Shown: one piece after another, positions 1 through 5,253 of the stretch
Layout of the letters: each line of letters begins with the position of its first letter
Position numbering within the stretch: the stretch's first letter is position 1
Source of the DNA: Chloroflexia bacterium
GTDB lineage: Bacteria; Chloroflexota; Chloroflexia; Thermomicrobiales; JALYUS01
Direction of reading: 5' to 3'
Length of the DNA: 5,307 nt
Assembly (NCBI GenBank): GCA_025924435.1
Contig: JAICIL010000307.1
Span: forward strand, 1-5,307
Notes under the pieces: generated by a model
Databases searched by the model: none
Told to the model about the DNA's origin: nothing
Seen by the model: only the letters and a program-made list of their open reading frames with translations
Position numbers and translations under genes: made by a program

Positions 1-358
1 AGCAGGCCGTTGGTGACCACGCCCGTCGCGGGGTTCGTCAGCTCCATGCGCGCCTTGTCGAAGTACTGCACGAGGCGCTGGCCGCCCGGCGCCTCGACGT
101 ACGGCTCCTGCTGCCCCTCCCGTGCCAGAGAGAGCGGCCCCAGAAGTTGGGGGTGATCGCCTCGCCCGCCTGCCACTGCGCCTGGAAGGCGGGGCTGGCG
201 AAACTCCCGGCGGCGCTGACGTTGAGGAGCGCGAGCATCGGTGTGATGAGCAGCGCCGCGCCGACGATGAGCGCGACGAGCGGCCCGCGCCTGCGGAGCC
301 GCGCGAATGAAGGGGCGCGCCGCCGCGCCGGGGGATGGAAGACCGCGTGCGTGTCCAT
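1..358 (-). CDS. N-terminal part of exported Chloroflexota-type protein, frameshifted, runs off left edge
   Basis: The function is not known. The ATG at 358-356 follows a near-perfect Shine-Dalgarno sequence, which fixes the start. Residues 1-25 are Arg-rich (RRR at 12-14 and 22-24). Residues 26-46 form a hydrophobic segment (VALIVGAALLITPMLALL), followed by small residues (VSAAGSFA), so this is a signal peptide or membrane anchor. The mature part begins FQAQWQAGEAITPNFWG. The frame then breaks: the frame of the start codon runs into a TGA at 40-38, whereas the neighbouring minus frame from base 137 to the edge reads PLSLAREGQQEPY, then GGQRLVQYFDKARMEL and VTNGLL. That segment is the expected continuation of a module I recognise from secreted Chloroflexota proteins. 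Restoring one C in the coding strand at 137-141 gives one open frame of 120 visible residues. This is either a sequencing or assembly error or a recent pseudogene. The C-terminal domain that would define the role lies outside the window. Confidence 0.72.
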
Positions 359-364
359 GCCAAA

Positions 365-372
365 CACCTCCT
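365..372 (-). promoter_or_regulatory. Strong Shine-Dalgarno site of the exported-protein gene
   Basis: The minus strand reads AGGAGGTG six bases before the ATG at 358. This is essentially a full match to the 16S anti-Shine-Dalgarno sequence. It decides the start and rules out the longer open frame that extends upstream to 577 across the amidohydrolase stop. Confidence 0.85.
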
Positions 373-400
373 GTGAATCGCCACAACCTCGCGGAGCAGA

Positions 401-417
401 GTCGCGACCCCCGCGAC
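401..417 (-). other. Small GC hairpin in the leader of the exported-protein gene
   Basis: GTCGCG (401-406) and CGCGAC (412-417) form a perfect 6-bp stem around a 5-base loop. It lies 28 bases upstream of the Shine-Dalgarno site. No U tract follows. It could be part of a termination region after the amidohydrolase gene, a leader structure, or chance in GC-rich DNA. Confidence 0.3.
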
Positions 418-441
418 CACTGAGACAGATGAGAGGTTCGC

Positions 442-462
442 CGCGTCTGTTGAAGAGACGTG
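442..462 (-). terminator. Possible terminator hairpin after the amidohydrolase gene
   Basis: CGCGTCT (442-448) pairs with AGACGTG (456-462) through seven pairs, one of them G-U, closing a 7-base loop. It starts about 30 bases past the amidohydrolase stop codon at 493. No run of T follows on the minus strand, so an intrinsic terminator is only possible. The rest of 373-492 shows no gene on either strand. Confidence 0.3.
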
Positions 463-492
463 CCCGAGCGTATGGCGGTTCCATCCGCGGCG

Positions 493-1929
493 CTATCCCT
501 CGAAGGGCCCGAATGTCTGCGGCGCCAGTTCCTCGGCCGTCCGCCGTGCCCAGTCGCCGGGGCCGATGCGATCCCACATCCGCTCGCCGGCGCCCTGCAA
601 TTGTGCCGTCACCGCGCGCTCATCCACGTTCGTCACCGTGCCGTCGCGCATCGCCCACGCGCCGTCAATCATCACCGAGCGCAAATCCTCCGCCTCGGCG
701 CTGTAGACGATATTCTTGATCGGGTCGCGCACCGGGGCCATGAAGAGCGAGTCCGCCCGCCAGAAGAGCAGGTCCGCCTTCGCGCCGGGCGCGATGCGGC
801 CGAGATCGTCCCGGTGCAGCATCTTCGCGGCGTTGAGGGTCGCCGCGTTGAAGACATCGCCAGCGGTCGCCTTCTGCGTGTCGCGCGCCATGATCTTGCC
901 GATCACGGCGGTCCAGCGCAGGCCCTCGATCATGGATTGCGGGGCGGTGTCGGTGCCGAGGCACATGTTCACGCCGGCGTCCACATAGCGCGGGAAGGAT
1001 TCCATGGCGATGCCGCGCCGCGCGAAGACCCAGACATTGTGCGCCACCGACGCGCCGTGCCGCGCGAGGATCGCGAGATCGTCGCCCCCGTACTGCACCC
1101 AACTGTACCCGGCGATGAAGATCACATGGCCGAGGATGTTCCACTCGCCGAGGAACCCGATGGACTCCAGCCACTCGACGGGCGTCATGCCGTGCCGCTG
1201 CACCATCGCGTCGAACTCGAAGACGGACTGGCTGACGTGCAGCGCGAGCGGCACGCGCATCCGGTCGGACGCCTCCCGGCTCAGGCGCAGGAGTTCCTCC
1301 GTGCAGGTGTCCACCTGCGCGGGCGAGAGGAAGCCCTTCACCCGGCCGTTCGCCCGCCCGTCAACGCGCTCGATGAACTCGACGGCCCGCGCGAAACCGG
1401 CCCTGCCCGCCTCCTCGTCCCACTCGTACTCCATCTTCTTGCCGTCGCGCGTCAGCCAGCGCCCGGAGCGATAGCCGTTCGCGATATAGGCGCGCAGGCC
1501 GCTGCGCCCGACGGCGTCGGCGGTATAGTCGCCCTGGCCGCCGATCTCCATCACCGTGGTCGTCCCCGTGCGGATCAGTTCGGCCATCGAGTAATCAATC
1601 GCCGCGTGGCGCGCCGCCTCGTCAATCGCCGCCCCGCGGACCGGCAACATCTCGGCGAGGCCGGACATCGCGAACTGGCGCCGGCCGCGATCCTCGACGA
1701 ACGATTTATCGAGCGGCGACTCGCTGAGGTGGGTGTGGGTGTTGATGAACCCCGGCGTGACGATCTGATCGCGCGCGTCAACGACCCGGTCCACATGCCC
1801 CCCGAACGTCCGGCCGACGTGGATGATTTCGTTGCCGTCAATGACGATGCACCCGCGCTCCAGGATGCGATGCGCGCCTTCCTGGTACGCCACGATCAGC
1901 CGACTGTCAATGCGCGTGCGCTCCCCCAC
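493..1929 (-). CDS. Amidohydrolase of the cytosine/adenosine deaminase - chlorohydrolase group (TrzN/AtzA/SAH deaminase-like)
   Basis: A complete 478-residue protein, normal length for this metal-dependent family, which hydrolyses C-N (or C-Cl) bonds on purine, pyrimidine or triazine rings. Residues 1-58 are the N-terminal part of the composite beta domain. Next comes the metal motif NTHTHL with His65 and His67, then His231 (LALHVSQS), His268 (ILGHVIF), SVAHN with His297 and Asn298, and the catalytic Asp327 in LGTDTAP. The C-terminal beta strands are typical (GRIAPGAKADLLFW, SVMIDGAWAMRDG). Position 234, three after His231, is Gln where deaminases of this group usually have a catalytic Glu (HxxE). 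I have a weak memory of a HxxQ branch annotated as ethylammeline chlorohydrolase-like. No signal peptide is seen, so it is probably cytoplasmic. The start is GTG with a Shine-Dalgarno site seven bases away. The family call is firm; the substrate is unknown. Confidence 0.9.
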   Translation of the reverse strand: MGERTRIDSRLIVAYQEGAHRILERGCIVIDGNEIIHVGRTFGGHVDRVVDARDQIVTPGFINTHTHLSESPLDKSFVEDRGRRQFAMSGLAEMLPVRGAAIDEAARHAAIDYSMAELIRTGTTTVMEIGGQGDYTADAVGRSGLRAYIANGYRSGRWLTRDGKKMEYEWDEEAGRAGFARAVEFIERVDGRANGRVKGFLSPAQVDTCTEELLRLSREASDRMRVPLALHVSQSVFEFDAMVQRHGMTPVEWLESIGFLGEWNILGHVIFIAGYSWVQYGGDDLAILARHGASVAHNVWVFARRGIAMESFPRYVDAGVNMCLGTDTAPQSMIEGLRWTAVIGKIMARDTQKATAGDVFNAATLNAAKMLHRDDLGRIAPGAKADLLFWRADSLFMAPVRDPIKNIVYSAEAEDLRSVMIDGAWAMRDGTVTNVDERAVTAQLQGAGERMWDRIGPGDWARRTAEELAPQTFGPFEG

Positions 1930-1936
1930 GTCCGCT

Positions 1937-1944
1937 CTCCCCTC
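1937..1944 (-). promoter_or_regulatory. Shine-Dalgarno site supporting the GTG start of the amidohydrolase
   Basis: The minus strand reads GAGGGGAG seven bases before GTG at 1929-1927. The protein from this GTG begins MGERTRIDSRLIV, where the family's first beta strand is expected, so the non-ATG start is well supported. Confidence 0.65.
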
Positions 1945-1954
1945 GCGTGCTCCT

Positions 1955-1985
1955 ATTCTATCGCCTTCATGCCGTGCAGTGTCGC
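1955..1985 (-). promoter_or_regulatory. Candidate sigma70-type promoter for the amidohydrolase
   Basis: On the minus strand TAGAAT (1960-1955) matches the TATAAT -10 box in five of six positions. GCGACA (1985-1980) matches TTGACA in four of six, but the 19-base spacer is longer than ideal. Transcription would start near 1948 and give a short leader carrying the Shine-Dalgarno site. Seen by eye only. Confidence 0.38.
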
Positions 1986-2060
1986 ACGGGACGCCGAATC
2001 TGGAAATGGAGAGGGCGGGGCGCTCCTGCCACGCATCCGCGACGGGCGACGCGCCGCGAA

Positions 2061-2112
2061 ATAGGTGAACTTACGGATGCTTTTTTTCTCGTATCCATGT
2101 ACAGTAGGTGAG
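2061..2112. promoter_or_regulatory. AT-rich core of the divergent intergenic region
   Basis: This is the most AT-rich stretch of the window, with a run of seven T at 2081-2087. It sits between two divergent genes. It holds two copies of TAGGTGA (2062-2068 and 2105-2111, 43 bases apart) and an interrupted inverted repeat (TACGGAT at 2072-2078 with ATCC-AT-GTA at 2093-2101). The position suits a promoter for the plus-strand oxidoreductase, and TACAGT at 2100-2105 is a weak -10 candidate, but no convincing -35 partner is visible. The paired 7-mers might be an operator; this is inference. Confidence 0.25.
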
Positions 2113-2146
2113 GACGGACGCAGTAGGAAACTTTTGGTGGTACCGG

Positions 2147-2205
2147 CGCCCGCTTGGGCGGGTTCCTCCCCCGCCCCCGTCGCGAGGGGAAGGTGGGAAC
2201 CCCGC
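2147..2205. repeat. GC-rich inverted repeat, possible REP-like intergenic element
   Basis: CGCCC (2147-2151) and GGGCG (2156-2160) form a small hairpin. Next to it GCGGGTTCC (2158-2166) pairs with GGAACCCCGC (2196-2205) through nine pairs with one bulged base. The interior is polarised: C-rich at 2168-2178 and G-rich at 2186-2197, around a TCGCGA palindrome. This strand-asymmetric layout resembles dispersed palindromic elements found between genes in high-GC bacteria. Only one copy is present here, so repetitiveness cannot be shown. Confidence 0.4.
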
Positions 2206-2415
2206 TACCATCGAGCGCCCGCTGGCGAACGCGGAACGCCGTGACTATCGCACATGTGCGTGCGAGCGCTGCCCGGTATTCGGCGCGCCCCGGAAAGGAG
2301 GCCTGTCAAGGAAACAGCACCGCAGTTCTTCGGCTGACCGACCTGTGGCGAGCGGCGATCCACGCATCGGGGCGCGTCGCGCGGGCAGCGTGGCCGCCAT
2401 GCATCGCGCACGGCA

Positions 2416-2424
2416 GAGAAGGGG
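2416..2424 (+). promoter_or_regulatory. Shine-Dalgarno site that sets the start of the oxidoreductase fusion
   Basis: GAGAAGGGG lies seven bases before ATG at 2432; a second purine run, AAGGA, is too close at two bases. The in-frame ATG at 2399 has no comparable site, and the flavin-binding domain begins about 40 residues after 2432, the usual spacing for this family. Confidence 0.65.
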
Positions 2425-2431
2425 AAGGACC

Positions 2432-5017
2432 ATGGTCACCACACCCAGCACACCATTCACCCTGGATGTAACGGGCCGCTATGTCTGCAACACGCTGGGC
2501 GAGGCCCTCGCCAGCACGGACCGCACGGCGGACGCCGACGCGCGGCCGTTCGACATCATCGTCATCGGCGGCGGCACCTTCGGCTCCGCGTTCGCGTGCC
2601 ATCTCTTCAACCGCGACCGCACGCACGCGCACCGTATCCTGGTGCTCGAGGCGGGGCCGATGGCATTGCCGGAGCATGTGCAGAACCTGCCGATGCTCAG
2701 CACGAACGAGACGTGGGGCGTGCCGTGGGACTCGGACAGCCCCAAGGTCTGGAATCAGCGCTTCCCCGGCCTCGCCTTCAATGTCGGCGGGCGCTCGCTC
2801 TTCTGGGGCGGCTGGTCCCCGTATTTCCTCGATTCGGAGATGCCCTCGCCGCCGTGGCCGGTGGGGACGAAGCGCGACCTCACCACGCCCGTGCTGCCGC
2901 CGAGCGCGCCCGACCACAGCTACCTGGACGATTCCGCCCGCCAGATCGGCACGGACACGACGAACGATTTCATCCAGGGGGCGCTGCACGGCGCGCTGCG
3001 CGACCGGCTCTTCGCCGGCCTGCAAGCGCCGCCCGCCGACCCCGCGACGATCCTCACGGGCAAGCGCGGCGCGCTCGGCACGGCGGACGACCTCGAGGCG
3101 CCGCTCGCGGTGCAGTCCGCCAGCCCGCGCCCCGGTTTCTTCCCGATCAACAAGTTCAGCACGGTGCCGCTGCTGATCAGCGCGGCGCGGACGGCGCAGA
3201 GCGAGGCGGAGCAGAGCGTGCCCGGCAACGCGACCGCCGCGCAGCGGGATGTCAAGAAGCGCTTCATGCTCGTGGACAACACGCACGTCATCCGCCTGGA
3301 GCGGAATGGTCGTCAGATCACGCGCGTCGTGACGAACAAGGGCAGCGTGGACGTGCCGCCGAACGGGCAGGTCTTCATCGCCCTCGGCACCATCGAAAGC
3401 ACGCGGCTCGCGCTCAACTCGCTGCCGAACGCGAACGGGCTGATCGGGCGCAACCTGATGGCGCACCTGCGCTCCAACGTCACCTTCCGCGTGCCGCGCG
3501 CCTCGTTCGGCGACGCGCTCGACCCGGCGATCCACCCGGAGGCGCGGAACCAGGAGGCGTCCGCGCTCTTCGTCAAGGGCGTCCACACGCACGCGGACGG
3601 GACATTGGGGCACTTCCACGTCCAGATCACCGCCGCCGGGGTGGGCGAACTCGGCATGGACTCGGAGGCGGACCTGTTCAAGAAGATCCCGGACATTGAC
3701 CTGCTGGACAACTTCCGGGACCTCAACGTGAAGTGGGTCATCTGCACGCTGCGCGGCATCGGCGAGATCGTCGGGGACAAGACCTCCGCCGACCCGCAGA
3801 ACCGCATCACGCTCGACGCGGGGCAGGGGCCGTACGACTACGGCCAGCCGCGCGCCCTCGTGCGCCTGGAGGCGGGGCCGGCCGGCTCGAAGGAATTGGT
3901 GCTGTGGGACGCGATGGACGCCGCGTGCGACGAACTGGCGACCGTGTTCGCCAACGGCGGCCCGATCCAGTACCTGTCGAGCCAGAGCGGCGGCGTGTGG
4001 CAGAACACGCCGCCCGGCCCGGACGCGCGCCGCGACACGCTCAGTTCGACACACCACGAGGGCGGCACGCTCTGGATGGGCGACGACCCCGCCACTTCCG
4101 TGACCGACGAGTGGGGGCGCTTCCACGAGGCGGACAACCTCTCCGCGATCGGCCCGGCCCTCCTGCCGACGATGGGTTCCCCGAACCCGATGCTCTCCGG
4201 CGTCGCGCTCGCCCGGCGGATGGCGGACCACGCGCTCGCCGGCCCGCCCGCCGTGCCGGTGGAACCCGGCTTCGTCTCGCTGTTCGACGGCACGCAGGCC
4301 TCGTTCAGCGGCTGGCAGTTCGCGGGGCAGGGCGCCTTCGCGCTCATTGACGGCGCGCTAGTGGCGCAACCGGGCGGCGATATCGGGCTGCTCTTCTACG
4401 CCCTGCGCCCCTTCGGGGACTTCACGCTCCGGTTGCAGTTCCGCCTCGTGGACCCGAACAACGACAATTCCGGCGTCTTCGTCCGCTTCCGCAGCCCGCG
4501 GATGCCGCTCCCGAACGGCGCGCCGCTGCCGAACAACAACCAGGCGTTCGTCGGCGTGGAGACGGGGTTCGAGGTGCAGATTGACGAGTTGGCGCACGGC
4601 AACCGGACGCTCGTGCCGCCCGAGGCGGATGGCCTGGACATGAACCGGACGGGGGCGATCTACAAAATCCCGATCGGCCCGAACATCGGCGAGCAGGATT
4701 ACCAGCGCGGCCCGGCCCTGCGCGCGGGCGACTGGAACGATTATCAGATCGAGGTCGCCGGGGACACCTACACGGTGCATCTGAACGGGCAGCAGACGAC
4801 GGTCTTCACGAACACCGACCCGAATCGCGGCCTGTCGCCGGATCAGGATGTGCACTCCGGTTTCATCGGGCTGCAAACGCATACCGATCGGGTGGCATTC
4901 CGCAACATTCGCATCATGGAAGTCGCCCCGGCGCCCGCGCCCCCGCTCGTGCTTCCCGGCATGGCGATGGCCGGGGACGCGAAGGAGATGGCGAAGACCA
5001 TGGCGGTCAACGAGTAA
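2432..5017 (+). CDS. Bifunctional fusion: GMC (pyranose oxidase-like) FAD oxidoreductase plus DUF1080 / 3-keto-disaccharide hydrolase domain
   Basis: An 861-residue protein with two catalytic domains. Residues 40-600 are a GMC flavoprotein. They contain a Rossmann motif GGGTFG (46-51) after DIIVI, the ribose-binding Glu73 (VLEAG), the FAD motif GGRSLFWGGWSP (119-130), the GTIESTRLALNSLP and GRNLMAH stretches, and a C-terminal active site with His542 (HHEGGTLWMG) and Asn585 (GSPNPMLSG). Phe124 stands where fungal pyranose 2-oxidases have the FAD-linked His, so FAD is probably non-covalent. After a Pro-rich linker (603-613), residues 614-831 match DUF1080: FVSLFDG, GW at 627-628, NSGVFVRF (679-686), EVQID (714-718), TGAIY (740-744), GDWN (766-769) and LNG (784-786). 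Family knowledge says GMC enzymes can oxidise sugars to keto-sugars and DUF1080 enzymes cleave 3-keto-glycosides, so I infer sequential oxidation and cleavage of a glycoside. No signal peptide is present. An Ala/Pro/Met-rich tail (831-861) ends it. The substrate, electron acceptor and regiochemistry are unknown. Confidence 0.9.
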   Translation: MVTTPSTPFTLDVTGRYVCNTLGEALASTDRTADADARPFDIIVIGGGTFGSAFACHLFNRDRTHAHRILVLEAGPMALPEHVQNLPMLSTNETWGVPWDSDSPKVWNQRFPGLAFNVGGRSLFWGGWSPYFLDSEMPSPPWPVGTKRDLTTPVLPPSAPDHSYLDDSARQIGTDTTNDFIQGALHGALRDRLFAGLQAPPADPATILTGKRGALGTADDLEAPLAVQSASPRPGFFPINKFSTVPLLISAARTAQSEAEQSVPGNATAAQRDVKKRFMLVDNTHVIRLERNGRQITRVVTNKGSVDVPPNGQVFIALGTIESTRLALNSLPNANGLIGRNLMAHLRSNVTFRVPRASFGDALDPAIHPEARNQEASALFVKGVHTHADGTLGHFHVQITAAGVGELGMDSEADLFKKIPDIDLLDNFRDLNVKWVICTLRGIGEIVGDKTSADPQNRITLDAGQGPYDYGQPRALVRLEAGPAGSKELVLWDAMDAACDELATVFANGGPIQYLSSQSGGVWQNTPPGPDARRDTLSSTHHEGGTLWMGDDPATSVTDEWGRFHEADNLSAIGPALLPTMGSPNPMLSGVALARRMADHALAGPPAVPVEPGFVSLFDGTQASFSGWQFAGQGAFALIDGALVAQPGGDIGLLFYALRPFGDFTLRLQFRLVDPNNDNSGVFVRFRSPRMPLPNGAPLPNNNQAFVGVETGFEVQIDELAHGNRTLVPPEADGLDMNRTGAIYKIPIGPNIGEQDYQRGPALRAGDWNDYQIEVAGDTYTVHLNGQQTTVFTNTDPNRGLSPDQDVHSGFIGLQTHTDRVAFRNIRIMEVAPAPAPPLVLPGMAMAGDAKEMAKTMAVNE

Positions 5018-5020
5018 TTC

Positions 5021-5057
5021 CTTTCCGGGGGCGGGGACTTTCCTCGCCCCCGGAGAG
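5021..5057 (+). terminator. Strong hairpin terminator after the oxidoreductase fusion
   Basis: The stem starts three bases past the TAA. Bases 5021-5037 pair with 5041-5057 through 17 pairs (two G-U) around a CTT loop; its core is CCGGGGGCG against CGCCCCCGG. No T tract follows on either side, so it may be a U-less terminator typical of high-GC genomes or a structure protecting the 3' end of the mRNA. If the gene ending at 5254 is real, it may serve both convergent genes. Confidence 0.68.
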
Positions 5058-5086
5058 ACCGCCGTACGCCAATCGAAACGCTCGAC

Positions 5087-5127
5087 GCTCGCGGCGACGC
5101 GAGCAGGATGGAGGATGCCGCCCATCC
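5087..5127. other. Two adjacent hairpins in the downstream intergenic region
   Basis: GCTCGCG (5087-5093) and CGCGAGC (5098-5104) form a perfect 7-bp stem closed by GCGA, a GNRA-type tetraloop on the plus strand. One base later GGATGG (5106-5111) can pair with CCATCC (5122-5127); GGATG at 5113-5117 is an alternative 5' arm for CATCC at 5123-5127. Apart from these structures nothing gene-like was seen between 5058 and 5253. Confidence 0.35.
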
Positions 5128-5253
5128 GTGTGAGCGGCGTCCGAATTGCCCCGCGCCTCCCCACGCGAGTGGCCAATCAAGATCGCGACGCGGAGCGCCT
5201 ACAGTCTGTCTGGCTTTGTTGACATCCTTGTGAGGAGGAGGCACGCGGGCGCG

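Larger units (their letters stand above)
2112..2431 (+). other. Long leader region upstream of the oxidoreductase fusion
   Basis: About 320 bases without a supportable gene separate the AT-rich core from the start at 2432. The frame of the oxidoreductase stays open through it, but the residues are unlike the family (a PPPPP stretch and many Arg and Cys) and no signal peptide or ribosome site is seen, so I read it as non-coding. It contains the inverted repeat at 2147-2205 and several short hairpins: CTGT (2303-2306) with ACAG (2314-2317), CAGT (2323-2326) with GCTG (2332-2335) around a TTCG-containing loop, and CGAT (2356-2359) with ATCG (2366-2369). No known riboswitch class was recognised. 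Confidence 0.35.

Noticed and set aside
38..577. A 179-residue minus-strand protein covering the left gene and part of the amidohydrolase
   Set aside because: The true start is ATG 358 with a perfect Shine-Dalgarno site. The portion above 358 overlaps the amidohydrolase end out of frame, and the C-terminal portion is the out-of-frame reading after the one-base deletion.
460..2064. 534-codon plus-strand open frame opposite the amidohydrolase
   Set aside because: It is rich in Arg, His, Pro and Ala, with no recognisable domain. It is an open antisense frame produced by GC-biased third positions of the real gene, whose catalytic motifs are clear on the minus strand.
2108..2431. N-terminal extension of the oxidoreductase to a start at 2108
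   Set aside because: The extension contains a poly-Pro stretch and Cys/Arg-rich sequence unlike the family, passes through an inverted repeat, and has no ribosome site, while ATG 2432 has one.
2306..4231. 641-codon minus-strand open frame opposite the GMC domain
   Set aside because: It has low-complexity Arg/Val/Ala-rich composition without motifs, and the plus strand has an unbroken GMC signature over the same bases. It is an antisense artefact of codon bias.
5068..5178. Direct repeat GCCAATC at 5068-5074 and 5172-5178
   Set aside because: Only seven bases are identical, and the flanks align only loosely (GACGC follows in each). There is no gene or mobile-element boundary between the copies, so chance is the simplest explanation.
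5219..5241. TTGACA at 5219-5224 as a -35 promoter element, with the GAGGAGGAGG purine run at 5232-5241 as a ribosome site
   Set aside because: No -10-like hexamer lies 16-18 bases downstream, and the next plus-strand ATG (5274) is more than 30 bases past the purine run with poor codon bias, so neither element has a partner.
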